Shown piece by piece: positions 7,885 to 16,446 of a DNA stretch of 50,637 nucleotides (its first letter is position 1; every line of letters starts with the position of its first letter). The position numbers and the translations under genes are program-made. The DNA is from Candidatus Cloacimonadota bacterium (GTDB lineage Bacteria; Cloacimonadota; Cloacimonadia; Cloacimonadales; PWNZ01): assembly GCA_003564155.1 (NCBI GenBank), contig PWOA01000096.1, positions 1-50,637 on the forward strand, given 5' to 3'. The notes under the pieces are model-generated. The model worked only from the letters and a program-made list of their open reading frames with translations. It was not told where the DNA came from and ran no database searches.

Positions 7885-9479
7885 TTTAGCCTCCCTTTAT
7901 TTTTTTTCATCAAAGTCTGAATGCATTCGCGTCTAGGAATAATCACTGATACTCCATTATAAGCAACTTCTTCTTTGAGTATCTCGACAAATTCATCATG
8001 GTTCCTACTTAAAGGATTTACCACTCTAATGTGATCTTCTTCCACACCTACTGCTTTACAGATCTCCTCAATCTTCCCTGCACCAGGTGACATTTGTCCT
8101 CCTGTCATGGCTGTAGTGTTGTTATCTAATATCATAACAACTATGTTCGTTTTTTCATTTGCTACATCCAATAAGCCTGTTATTCCAGAATGAGAAAAGG
8201 TAGAGTCTCCAATAACTGCTATAGAAGGAAACAATCCTGCGTCAGCTGCGCCTTTAGCCATAGTAATGGAAGCACCCATATCAACGCAACTATTGATTGC
8301 TTTGAAGGGTGGTAGAGCTCCTAAAGTATAACAGCCAATATCTGAGAAGACATGACCATCACCATGCTCATCAATTATTACCCGTAAAGCTTTAAAAGTA
8401 TCAGTATGAGGACATCCTACACATAAAACAGGTGGTCTGGGAACGACAACGTCAGGTATAGATTTTCCTGTTATATCGGACATTCCTAAAGCAATTCTCA
8501 CAAGTTTTGGATTTAGTTCACCATCTCTTGGTAATGAGCCGTCTAACCTTCCTTTTATTATGTATGGAGTATTAAAAAATCCCCGCAACATTTCTTCTAC
8601 GAGAGGTGCACCCTCCTCTAACACAAGTATTGATTCACACTCTTCGGTTATTTTTCGGATATGTTTTTCAGGTAAAGGATATTGACTGATCTTGAGAACC
8701 GGATAAGGACATTTTGAATCGACATAGTTTTCTTGTAAATAATTATATGCCAATCCGCAGGCGATAATACCCATGCTTTTATCGTCACCAGGAGTGAAAT
8801 CATTATAATCTGACCCTGTAGATTCTTCTAAAAATTTACTCTGCATCGAAAGCAATAGTTTGTACTTTTTCCTAGCTATAGCCGGCAATAGCACGAATTG
8901 GTGTATATCTACCGGCAGTTTTACTTTCTTTTCTGGTAAAATTGCTTTCCTGACTACACCTGCTCGTGAATGTGCGAGTCTTGTAGTAATACGAATCATA
9001 ATAGGAACTTGATATTTTTCTGATAGTTCAAATGCATCGAAAACCATATCATATGCTTCTTGCTGATTGGTCGGTTCAAATATGGGAAGTAATGCGAATT
9101 TTCCGAAAAATCGAGAATCCTGTTCGTTTTGTGATGAGTGCATCGATGGGTCGTCTGCTACTGCGATAATAAGTCCTCCGTTTGCTCCAGTAAGGGCCGA
9201 GTTCACATAAGGATCTGCCGCTACATTCAGACCTACATGCTTCATGCATGCCATCGCTCTCTTACCCGCGTAGGACATACCTATACTCGCTTCCACAGCT
9301 GTTTTTTCATTTGCTGACCATTCTCGATGAACATTTCTTTCGATAGCTTCGGGATTTCGTTGAATATACTCGGTGATCTCCGTTGAAGGTGTTCCAGGGT
9401 AAGCATAAACACCTGATAAACCTGCATCTAAGGCTCCCTGAGCTAAGGCTTCGTCTCCTAATAAGAGAAGTTTTTTCAT
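7881..9479 (-). CDS. iorA: Indolepyruvate:ferredoxin oxidoreductase, alpha subunit (short form)
   Basis: The thiamine-diphosphate subunit of the enzyme encoded with iorB. The N-terminal pyrimidine-binding domain begins with GDEALAQGALDAGLSGVYAYPGTPSTE. The C-terminal TPP domain has LCVGCPHTD near residue 350 and the Mg/TPP motif GDSTFSHSG...LDNNTTAMTGG. At 532 residues it stops at IPRRECIQTLM and lacks the C-terminal ferredoxin domain with two [4Fe-4S] clusters found in archaeal IorA (about 600-650 residues). Shorter forms of this kind are known in Bacteroidetes-type bacteria. The ATG at 9479 is chosen because AGGAG lies six bases upstream; an in-frame TTG two codons earlier is less likely. 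Confidence 0.93.
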   Translation of the reverse strand: MKKLLLLGDEALAQGALDAGLSGVYAYPGTPSTEITEYIQRNPEAIERNVHREWSANEKTAVEASIGMSYAGKRAMACMKHVGLNVAADPYVNSALTGANGGLIIAVADDPSMHSSQNEQDSRFFGKFALLPIFEPTNQQEAYDMVFDAFELSEKYQVPIMIRITTRLAHSRAGVVRKAILPEKKVKLPVDIHQFVLLPAIARKKYKLLLSMQSKFLEESTGSDYNDFTPGDDKSMGIIACGLAYNYLQENYVDSKCPYPVLKISQYPLPEKHIRKITEECESILVLEEGAPLVEEMLRGFFNTPYIIKGRLDGSLPRDGELNPKLVRIALGMSDITGKSIPDVVVPRPPVLCVGCPHTDTFKALRVIIDEHGDGHVFSDIGCYTLGALPPFKAINSCVDMGASITMAKGAADAGLFPSIAVIGDSTFSHSGITGLLDVANEKTNIVVMILDNNTTAMTGGQMSPGAGKIEEICKAVGVEEDHIRVVNPLSRNHDEFVEILKEEVAYNGVSVIIPRRECIQTLMKKNKGRLK

Positions 9480-9580
9480 AATCAACTCCTTTTTTTATAG
9501 TTTTTTTTATTACTTATTATGCTAAAAATATGGCAAGTTTTTTATTAAATATCCACAGTAAACTTGTAATCACTATACCT

Positions 9581-9970
9581 CTATAATCTAAAAGCTAAAG
9601 GGAATAACTGATCCAATGATGTTACTTTACAAGTATTCCTGTTAGCGCAAATGATCTTGACATCGTGAGAAAATTCTGATAATACTTGTCTACATGCACC
9701 ACAAGGGAGAAACTCTTTTAGTGAATCAGCATAAACAGCTATTGTTTTAAATGACTTTTCTCCATTAGAAATTGCCTTCTGTATAGCATTCCTCTCTGCA
9801 CAAATTGATAGCGAATAAGATGAATTTTCTACGTTACAACCTGAGTAAATTGTATCGTTTATAGTTAGCAAGGCTGCTCCGACTTTATATTTAGAATAAG
9901 GAGCATAGGCTTTCCGTGAAGCTTCTTTAGCTTTATCTAATAATAGAAGTTCCTGCTTATTTAATTTCAT
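9581..9970 (-). CDS. cdd: Cytidine deaminase
   Basis: Deaminates cytidine and deoxycytidine to uridine forms in pyrimidine salvage. The 129 residues match the homotetrameric zinc class. GCNVENSSYSLSICAERNAI carries the catalytic Glu and the first Zn Cys, and LPCGACRQVLSEF carries the second and third Zn Cys. N-terminal YAPYSKYKVGAALLT is the usual substrate-side segment. The gene starts two bases after the rlmH stop, so the two are probably co-translated; no separate ribosome site is obvious. Confidence 0.95.
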   Translation of the reverse strand: MKLNKQELLLLDKAKEASRKAYAPYSKYKVGAALLTINDTIYSGCNVENSSYSLSICAERNAIQKAISNGEKSFKTIAVYADSLKEFLPCGACRQVLSEFSHDVKIICANRNTCKVTSLDQLFPLAFRL

Positions 9971-9972
9971 AA

Positions 9973-10461
9973 TTAATAATGATATCTTTTATTATTTAAT
10001 ATTGTCAGAGCTCGATACAATTGTTCTAAAATTATTATTCTCGCCATTTGATGAGTAAATGTAAGCGAGGACAAGCTAAGCAATAAGTCAGCTCTATCTC
10101 TCAGTAGATCATTAACACCAAAAATTCCGCCAATGACAAATACTAATTCATTTGTTGATATCCGATCATTAAGTAAATCTGCAAAAGATAATGAGTCATG
10201 CATCTTACCTTTTCGATCTAAAACAATTATGTAAGGATTTTTTTTCCCATTAGATGGCTTCTTATTTATAGATCTAAGAATTAGTTCCGATTCTTTGTCT
10301 TTAACCATCTGAGGATTATTAGTCTTTGTAAGTGATATATCGGGAACAAACACCTGATCAACTTTTGCGAAAGATCTTATCATTTTTTGGTAATTATCGA
10401 TCAGCTTTTGGATAGATCCTTCGCGATTTTTACCGACACAAATTAGTTTAATTGACATCAT
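9973..10461 (-). CDS. rlmH: 23S rRNA pseudouridine-1915 N3-methyltransferase RlmH
   Basis: A SPOUT-class methyltransferase that modifies helix 69 of 23S rRNA on the assembled 70S ribosome. The 162 residues are slightly longer than the usual 155-159. Visible signatures are IKLICVGKNREGSI at the start, IIVLDRKGKMHDSLSFA mid-protein, the trefoil-knot AdoMet loop LVFVIGGIFGVND, and LTFTHQMARIIILEQLYRA near the end, which ends in the conserved Y-H-Y tail. Two adjacent ATGs (10461 and 10458) are possible starts. Confidence 0.95.
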   Translation of the reverse strand: MMSIKLICVGKNREGSIQKLIDNYQKMIRSFAKVDQVFVPDISLTKTNNPQMVKDKESELILRSINKKPSNGKKNPYIIVLDRKGKMHDSLSFADLLNDRISTNELVFVIGGIFGVNDLLRDRADLLLSLSSLTFTHQMARIIILEQLYRALTILNNKRYHY

Positions 10462-10520
10462 GACTATCTAATCATCCTTCATAATCCAATTTTCTCATGT
10501 CATTAATCTGATTATGTTTG

Positions 10521-11414
10521 TTAAGCTGACAAAGTACCCAAAGCAATTGACAACATCTTCGTCTCAGCATTATCTGCTCTGGATGCAATGAGGATCGGCA
10601 CTTTCGCTCCCATTACAACATGAGCAACTCTGTAGTGGCAATAATAGGTTAGAGCTTTCCCAAATATATTTCCTGACTCTATATTGGGCACTATTAGGAT
10701 ATCAGCATTTCCTGCTACGGCTGATTTGATCCCTTTCATTTCAGCAGCTTCTTGACTAATAGCATTATCAAACGCTAAAGGTCCGTCGACTATACATCCC
10801 GTGATCTGTTTTCTCTGATTCATTTTTGCAATCAAGGCAGCATCAAGGGTACACTGCATTTTGGGATTAACTGACTCAATAGCAGCTAATAATGCTACTT
10901 TGGGCTCGTCGGTCCCCATTGCTTGAGCGACTCTCACTGCATTATTAATTATCGCGATTTTCTCCTTAATCTCCGGATATAGGTTTATACCTCCATCGCT
11001 CATTAACATTAGCTTATCAGGATGTTCATAGACTAAAACATCACTAAGTATGCTTGCAGTTCTCAACCCTTTTTCTTTATCAAGTACGGCTTTAATTAGA
11101 GACGCGGTATCGGCTTTACCCTTAAGTATCAGATCACCTTTACCATTTCTGATTGCGTTTACACTTTTCGTACAAGCGTCGTTCAAATCTGCTCCTGTAT
11201 CGATGATATCAAACGACTCTTTATGTTGAGGTTTATGTTGCTTTAAATAATCAACAATAAATGATTTATCCCCTACCAGAATCGCTTCAGCTAAATCTTG
11301 CTCCTTAGCCATAATAGCTGCTTCTATAGCTGAACTACTCTGAGCAGCTGCAATAATAACCTTCTTTTTGGGCATTTCTCTAACTTTATGAAGCAGATTA
11401 TTAAAATCTTTCAT
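10521..11414 (-). CDS. ptb: Phosphate butyryl/acetyltransferase
   Basis: A phosphotransacylase that interconverts acyl-CoA and acyl-phosphate, normally coupled to a kinase that yields ATP. The 297 residues match phosphate butyryltransferase rather than the longer Pta. Motifs include VIIAAAQSSSAIEAAIMA near the N terminus, LMLMSDGGINLYPEI, VDGPLAFDNAIS, and ADILIVPNIESGNIFGKALTYY near residue 240. The start at 11414 is chosen because GGAGG lies eight bases upstream; a start 17 codons earlier would overlap rpoD and has no such site. No butyrate or acetate kinase is nearby, so the acyl group (acetyl, butyryl, or a branched or aryl acyl from amino-acid fermentation) is not settled. Confidence 0.85.
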   Translation of the reverse strand: MKDFNNLLHKVREMPKKKVIIAAAQSSSAIEAAIMAKEQDLAEAILVGDKSFIVDYLKQHKPQHKESFDIIDTGADLNDACTKSVNAIRNGKGDLILKGKADTASLIKAVLDKEKGLRTASILSDVLVYEHPDKLMLMSDGGINLYPEIKEKIAIINNAVRVAQAMGTDEPKVALLAAIESVNPKMQCTLDAALIAKMNQRKQITGCIVDGPLAFDNAISQEAAEMKGIKSAVAGNADILIVPNIESGNIFGKALTYYCHYRVAHVVMGAKVPILIASRADNAETKMLSIALGTLSA

Positions 11415-11448
11415 TCCTTTACCTCCATATATTTTATTTATTTTAAAT

Positions 11449-12306
11449 TTATACACTTCTTGCAATCACCGAATCTATGTCACTTGTTAAATCTTCTCTG
11501 GTATCATTCAAGATCTTAACTAAAGCTTCTTTTTGGATCTGTCTTATACGTTCTCTTGATAAGCCTAATTCTTGGGCAATTTCTGCAAAATTTTTACTTT
11601 TCCCCCCATCAATACCAAAATATGATCGGACAACCATGGCTGATCTATCATCTAACTCATTTATTGAATCTTTTATACGGCGATTAGTTTTTTCACGGTA
11701 ATATATAGTTTTAGGATCGCTTGCAGATGGATCGGAAAGTAAATTTATCAAACTATATTTGTCACCACCTGACACATTCTCGAAATAAATCATGTCATGC
11801 TTATTATCTCTAAATTTATCTATATTGCTTTTCGTTATGTCGGTTTTCAAAGCTAACTCCTCTTTGGTTGGTTCACGTCCACTTTCAGTCCTGATTCTTT
11901 CCTGGGCGTTCCTGATTTTTGTAAATGTATTTGCTCGACCTAATGGCATCCTAATCAGATTTGATTTCTCAGCCAAAGCAAAAAGAATTCTTTGTCTAAT
12001 CCACCACACAGCATAGGAAATTAGTTTGACATCTCTATTAGGATCATATTTCTCGACTGCTTTAATCAAACCTAAATTACCTTCACTTATTAGTTCTGAC
12101 AAGGTTAAGCCTCTGTTTTGATATTTTGTGGCTATCTTAACAACAAATTTCAAATTGGATTCTATTAGTTTTTGGATAGCTTCTTGATCTCCCTTTTTCG
12201 CTTTTAAAGCTAATTCATGTTCTTTTTCCCTGCTTAAGGTTTCCGTTCTAGCTATCTCTTGAAGATAGTGTTGTAAACTTTGATCTTGATATACATTTTC
12301 TTTCAT
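11449..12306 (-). CDS. rpoD: Primary RNA polymerase sigma factor (RpoD/SigA type, short form)
   Basis: The housekeeping sigma-70. The 285 residues begin directly with region 1.2 (LQHYLQEIARTETLSREKE) and lack region 1.1 and the long non-conserved insert, as in Bacteroidetes-type RpoD. Region 2 has LKFVVKIATKYQNRGLTLSELISEGNLGLIKA and the -10-reading helix LISYAVWWIRQRI. Region 3 follows, and region 4 has LGLSRERIRQIQKEAL for the -35 element. The ATG at 12306 has AAGGA six bases upstream; a GTG one codon earlier is the alternative. The MerR-type gene lies immediately upstream. Confidence 0.93.
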   Translation of the reverse strand: MKENVYQDQSLQHYLQEIARTETLSREKEHELALKAKKGDQEAIQKLIESNLKFVVKIATKYQNRGLTLSELISEGNLGLIKAVEKYDPNRDVKLISYAVWWIRQRILFALAEKSNLIRMPLGRANTFTKIRNAQERIRTESGREPTKEELALKTDITKSNIDKFRDNKHDMIYFENVSGGDKYSLINLLSDPSASDPKTIYYREKTNRRIKDSINELDDRSAMVVRSYFGIDGGKSKNFAEIAQELGLSRERIRQIQKEALVKILNDTREDLTSDIDSVIARSV

Positions 12307-12325
12307 CACTTATCCTTTGATAATA

Positions 12326-12649
12326 TCAACTGCCGTCTAAATTTGAAGTAGGAGAGCTTTTATAATCTTCAATCATATCTAACAATTCTTCATCTTTTAT
12401 TTTATATTTTTTTGTTATCGACAGAAAAAAACTAACACCTTTACGGTTTAAACCTAGTTCTTGGGTTAACATTATAATTATAACGAGCTTGGTAACATCC
12501 TTATCACTAAAAAAACGGGTCTTCTTCTCCGATTTAAATGGTTTAAACAAACCTTCTTTTTCATAAGTTCTAATGGTTTGTTCATGAATACCAAGCTTTT
12601 TGGCAACTGCTCCAATTGTCATCAAATCTGTCTTCTTATTCTTTTTCAT
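12326..12649 (-). CDS. MerR-family transcriptional regulator (HspR-like size)
   Basis: A 107-residue DNA-binding protein. The winged helix-turn-helix TIGAVAKKLGIHEQTIRTYEKEGLFKP spans about residues 11-37 and is followed by the wing TRFFSDKDVTKL, a helix LTQELGLNRKGVSFFLS, and a short tail. It lacks an effector-binding domain and a Cys cluster, so metal or drug sensing is not indicated; it resembles the small HspR and RacA-like group. It sits 19 bases upstream of rpoD and 47 bases downstream of the LysM-M23 gene. Its target is unknown. Confidence 0.85.
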   Translation of the reverse strand: MKKNKKTDLMTIGAVAKKLGIHEQTIRTYEKEGLFKPFKSEKKTRFFSDKDVTKLVIIIMLTQELGLNRKGVSFFLSITKKYKIKDEELLDMIEDYKSSPTSNLDGS

Positions 12650-12696
12650 ACTAATGATAAACTTATCTTATTTATAATAAAGAGTAATGTAAAATA

Positions 12697-13797
12697 TCAG
12701 AATACCGGCAATACTTTTCGTGGATTTATAGCTTTACCTTTAAGTCGATACTCAAAATGTAGATGAGGACCTGAAGCATTACCAGATTGACCTACTGTAG
12801 CAATTGGCTGCCCTTTTTTCACTTCATCCCCTAATCTGACCAAATTCCTCTCATTATGGGCGTAAACTGTCATTATAAAATCTTTATGCTCTAATACTAC
12901 GACATTCCCATAGCCTCTTTGGACGCCAACAAAAACAACCTGTCCATCTAATGCGGCATGAATAGGTGTCCCCATTGGTGCTGCAATGTCAATTCCGTTA
13001 TGTGGCATGTTATTTCGAATCCCAAATTCTGAAACAACTCGTCCATTCACGGGCAGATATATTGTTCCTGGTTGAAGAGAAGCATTATCTGTTATAGGTC
13101 TGCGTGTTGGTGTAACTACTTTAGTCCCACCTACTTTTCTGTCTGCAATAACTTTTAATCTTTGCCCAACATGAATCTCCTCCTCAGTGAGCGAATTTAT
13201 ATCCTTAAGCTGAGATATACTCATTCCATATTTCAGCGATATACGGTATAGATTTTCACCTCTGGACACAATATGGTATTTATATTCAATTTCATCAGGT
13301 GTTTCTTCTGTTGTCATATCTTTATCTATTTCTGCTGACATCATAGGCTCAACCTTTCCTGGTATTAACCAGATCTTTTGGCCGGTTTGAATATCAAAGC
13401 TTTGCAAATTATTAAATGCCAGAATATCCATAATTTCAATATCATACATTCTGGATATCCTATATACAGTTTCACCGCGTTTAACTAAATGATAGCCTTC
13501 GGATGGAATATCTCTCTGCGTTACATACTCTCTTTTGATCTGAGTACTTGGATTAAGATATATCTTTTGCCCGACGATAATATCATCTGAATCTAAATTA
13601 TTATACAATTTCAACATATCTACTGATATGGAATACTTTCTGCCTATTCCATAAAGGGTTTCACCGCGTGATACAATGTGATAACTATCGGATTGAGTAA
13701 TATAAATCGGATTACTCTTTAAAGAATAGATATTAGAGACCACAAAAAAAATTATCAGAAAACCCAATGGCTTAGTATTCAATATGAAAATCCTCAT
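12697..13797 (-). CDS. Secreted LysM-M23 peptidoglycan endopeptidase (NlpD/EnvC type)
   Basis: An exported cell-wall hydrolase or hydrolase activator. A hydrophobic signal (LGFLIIFFVVSNIYSL) is followed by three LysM domains starting near YHIVSRGETLYGIGRKY, YHLVKRGETVYRISRMY and YHIVSRGENLYRISLKY, each ending in 'GQK/R'. The C-terminal M23 domain has FGIRNNMPHNGIDIAAPMG with Zn ligands His and Asp, YAHNE, and GPHLHFEYRLKG with the catalytic HxH, so catalytic residues look intact. The start is uncertain. The ATG at 13797 has no Shine-Dalgarno sequence, whereas a TTG at 13782 has GAGGA eight bases upstream and would still leave a signal peptide. Either start overlaps the end of acyP. Confidence 0.9.
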   Translation of the reverse strand: MRIFILNTKPLGFLIIFFVVSNIYSLKSNPIYITQSDSYHIVSRGETLYGIGRKYSISVDMLKLYNNLDSDDIIVGQKIYLNPSTQIKREYVTQRDIPSEGYHLVKRGETVYRISRMYDIEIMDILAFNNLQSFDIQTGQKIWLIPGKVEPMMSAEIDKDMTTEETPDEIEYKYHIVSRGENLYRISLKYGMSISQLKDINSLTEEEIHVGQRLKVIADRKVGGTKVVTPTRRPITDNASLQPGTIYLPVNGRVVSEFGIRNNMPHNGIDIAAPMGTPIHAALDGQVVFVGVQRGYGNVVVLEHKDFIMTVYAHNERNLVRLGDEVKKGQPIATVGQSGNASGPHLHFEYRLKGKAINPRKVLPVF

Positions 13798-14044
13798 AGT
13801 CAATGTCACTGTTTAACTTTCTTAAATCCAACTTTTTAACTGAAGCAAAGGCTGGTCCAATTTTTAATGATTCAATAAATGCATTCAGATTCTTTTGTTC
13901 CCCCATGGCTAAAACCATGACTTTCCCGTCGGCTAGATTCTTAACATAACCTTTTATATCTAATTTATTAGCTTTTTGAACTGCAAAAGATCTATAACCT
14001 ATACCTTGGACAACTCCACTTACCAAAATCTCATAACGACTCAT
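13772..14044 (-). CDS. acyP: Acylphosphatase
   Basis: Hydrolyses carboxyl-phosphate bonds in small acyl-phosphates. The 90-residue alpha/beta protein starts YEILVSGVVQGIGYRSFAVQKA, with the catalytic Arg in GYRSF. It continues IKGYVKNLADGKVMVLAMG, with the catalytic Asn in VKNL. The ATG at 14044 is preferred because AAGGA lies about seven bases upstream, while an ATG three codons earlier overlaps that site. It lies between the M20 hydrolase and the LysM-M23 gene, with its 3' end inside the latter. Confidence 0.93.
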   Translation of the reverse strand: MSRYEILVSGVVQGIGYRSFAVQKANKLDIKGYVKNLADGKVMVLAMGEQKNLNAFIESLKIGPAFASVKKLDLRKLNSDIDYEDFHIEY

Positions 14045-14094
14045 AAAAAACATCCTTATCGGCTTTGTTAGCTAATCTCCTTATTATTACATAA

Positions 14095-15204
14095 TTAATA
14101 AACTGCTTCTAACAAACTCTTAAAAACTTCAATACCTGTCAATATTGCTCTCTCATCAGGTAAAAAAAATGGAGAGTGTAAGTCATGTTCGCTCTCACCC
14201 GTACCTAACCAAAAAAGAAGTCCTTCATAACGGCTAGTAAAAAAACCAAAATCTTCACCAGTTAGTGCCGGGATAGCCTCGTGTAAAGAGATACCAACAG
14301 GTAAAAGATTTTTTAATTTCTGATATAAACACTCCGAGTTAACGACCGGATCATAGCTCCCCAAAATGCAAAATTCTTGCTTAACATTAAATGTTGAAGC
14401 AGATATGCCGGCTGATCTTTCTACGATTTGTAATAAGGATTCCATATCTTCAAGAGCCCTAAGAGTCCCTTCAAGATTACATTGATCAGCCACTGTATTA
14501 CGGATTTTTCCTCCATTTATTTTTCCAACATGAAATAAGATGTCTCTATCCGGTGCAAAATATTTAGTTAACATTATGTTGGTATTATTAATAAAATGAC
14601 AAGCAGCCATTATCGAATCATTCCCTTTTTGAGGATTAGCTGCATGAGAACTTTTACCTAAAAAAGTAACGTCAAATTCTTGAGGTATACCAAATATCAC
14701 TCCGGAACAAGAAGATATTGTCCCCACAGGCATATTCGGCTTAACATGAAGTGCATAAGTTTCTTTAATATTATAATTGTCAAAAACTCCAGTAGCTAAA
14801 ACTCTCTGAGCACCCCCTTGCCCTTCTTCAGCCGGTTGAAATAAAAAAAGAACGTTTTTCTTAACATTGTTTTTGACCACATAATCAATAAACCCAATTA
14901 ATATTGCCATATGAATATCATGACCGCAAGCGTGCATATAACCTTCATGTGTTGAACTGAAATCGCAGCCAGTTTTCTCTTCAACAGGCAAAGCATCCAT
15001 ATCGGATCTAAATAAAAAATAAGCATCCTCTTCGATTTTACTCCCATTATGAACAACCAATAGTCCAGGAAATGAAAATGTTATAATCTTAATTCCGGGC
15101 AGTAACTTCAGACGTTCGTATATGTAATCGTGCGTCTTGTGCTCCTTGTAAGCGATTTCCGGTATTCTGTGTAAATCTTTCCTAACTTTAAACAATTCTT
15201 CCAT
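14095..15204 (-). CDS. M20D amidohydrolase, possibly N-acetyldiaminopimelate deacetylase
   Basis: A zinc amidohydrolase of the M20 family, 369 residues. The start has LFKVRKDLHRIPEIAYKEHKT. Metal ligands lie in MHACGHDIHMAIL near residue 91 and in FQPAEEGQGGAQRV near 123. A dimerisation lid carries FGKSSHAANPQKGND-like sequence near 185, and the final metal ligand is in HDLHSPFFLPDE. The family covers N-acyl-amino-acid, hippurate, IAA-conjugate and N-acetyl-LL-diaminopimelate hydrolases. The neighbouring asd, 66 bases upstream on the same strand, favours diaminopimelate/lysine synthesis by the acetylase route, but this rests on context. No signal peptide is present. Confidence 0.85.
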   Translation of the reverse strand: MEELFKVRKDLHRIPEIAYKEHKTHDYIYERLKLLPGIKIITFSFPGLLVVHNGSKIEEDAYFLFRSDMDALPVEEKTGCDFSSTHEGYMHACGHDIHMAILIGFIDYVVKNNVKKNVLFLFQPAEEGQGGAQRVLATGVFDNYNIKETYALHVKPNMPVGTISSCSGVIFGIPQEFDVTFLGKSSHAANPQKGNDSIMAACHFINNTNIMLTKYFAPDRDILFHVGKINGGKIRNTVADQCNLEGTLRALEDMESLLQIVERSAGISASTFNVKQEFCILGSYDPVVNSECLYQKLKNLLPVGISLHEAIPALTGEDFGFFTSRYEGLLFWLGTGESEHDLHSPFFLPDERAILTGIEVFKSLLEAVY

Positions 15205-15270
15205 AATATGTATACTCTCTTATCGGTTTATTAAACCTTTATGAGAAGGTCATCCTCCAGTCAATAATTA

Positions 15271-16242
15271 TTAACGGGTGTTTAATATATATTTCATAAT
15301 ATTTACCGCGTTTGTTGCTGCACCAACCCTAATGTTATCAGCAACATTCCAGAACAAAATACTCTTACTGTTTAGCCCTTTCCTAAGCCTACAGACATAG
15401 CTCCGGTCTCTATCAATAATCTCTAAGGGTGATATATAATCTCTGCCATAAAAGCCAATTCGGTGATTTTGATAAAAAATATCGGCAATTCTTTCAAGAT
15501 CTATGTCTTGGTTACATTCAAGATAAATACTTTGAGAGTGACCTGTGATGACAGGTACTCTTACTGTAGTTGCAACCACTTGTAGGTTAGGCTCACTAAT
15601 TATCCTTCTTAACTCATAATGCATCTTATGTTCTTCTTCACAATAACCTGAACTATCAAACTCTCCAATTTGGGGGATTATATTTAGGTCTATTTGCTCC
15701 GTAAATGGCGATTCCATACAATAAGAACCGGTATTACGTTCATGCAGAAGAGCCTCGATTCCTGTGTTTCCAGAACCGGATACAGACTGATATGTACTGA
15801 TTATAACACTCTTAAGCCCATACTCCTGATGTAATGGATTGATTGCTAATACTAATTGAGTTGTAGAGCAATTAGGATTAGCAATAATTCCTTGGTATGT
15901 TCTTACTTCATAACCATTGATCTCAGGTACTATTAAAGGATGAGTTTTCCTAAATGCAGAAGAGTTATCTATTACTGTACTCCCACTTTTTTCTGCAATT
16001 GGTGCCAATTCCTTAGCTATATCTTTACCGGCAGCAAAAAATAAAAAATCAAATTTCTCACCCAACAGTTGTTCTTTGACAGTCTCAACTATAATATCTT
16101 TATTTCTAAACTTAATTGTTTTCCCGTGGGATCTATGTGAAGATAATAGATGTAATTCATCTATTTCAAGCTCACTTTCTTCTAATAGATGTAATATTGT
16201 TCTGCCAACTAAGCCGGTAGAACCAACTATACCTATCTTCAT
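15271..16242 (-). CDS. asd: Aspartate-semialdehyde dehydrogenase
   Basis: Reduces aspartyl-4-phosphate to aspartate semialdehyde with NADPH, the branch point to lysine/diaminopimelate, threonine and methionine. The 323 residues start with the nucleotide-binding GIVGSTGLVGRTILHLLEE. The catalytic Cys is in IANPNCSTTQLVLA near residue 128, and the proton-relay His is in VPVITGHSQSIYLE near 236. The length is typical, and RVGAATNAVNIMKYIL closes the protein as usual. AGAGG lies six bases before the ATG. It is the first gene of a minus-strand series, divergent from tRNA-Arg. Confidence 0.95.
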   Translation of the reverse strand: MKIGIVGSTGLVGRTILHLLEESELEIDELHLLSSHRSHGKTIKFRNKDIIVETVKEQLLGEKFDFLFFAAGKDIAKELAPIAEKSGSTVIDNSSAFRKTHPLIVPEINGYEVRTYQGIIANPNCSTTQLVLAINPLHQEYGLKSVIISTYQSVSGSGNTGIEALLHERNTGSYCMESPFTEQIDLNIIPQIGEFDSSGYCEEEHKMHYELRRIISEPNLQVVATTVRVPVITGHSQSIYLECNQDIDLERIADIFYQNHRIGFYGRDYISPLEIIDRDRSYVCRLRKGLNSKSILFWNVADNIRVGAATNAVNIMKYILNTR

Positions 16243-16369
16243 CTATAACCTCTTCAATTATTAATTAGTTCTTAGTGGCAAAATTGCAAACTATAGTATC
16301 TTCTTGACAATAGAAACCTCGTAATATTCTTGCCATATTCGGAATTACTTAATAAAGAATTTATACTAA

Positions 16370-16446
16370 GCCCCCGTAGCTCAGCTGGACAGAGCAGTTC
16401 CCTCCTAAGGAAAAGGTCAGCCGTTCGAATCGGCTCGGGGGGACCA
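16370..16446 (+). tRNA. tRNA-Arg (anticodon CCT)
   Basis: A complete 77-nt cloverleaf with encoded CCA. The D stem is GCTC/GAGC, the T stem AGCCG/CGGCT with a TTCGAAT loop, and the anticodon CCT at 16404-16406 is preceded by T33 and followed by AA. It reads AGG. Two terminal pairs are unusual: position 1 is G opposite G72, and the top of the anticodon stem is G27 opposite A43. The other six acceptor pairs and four anticodon-stem pairs are intact. Confidence 0.93.
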
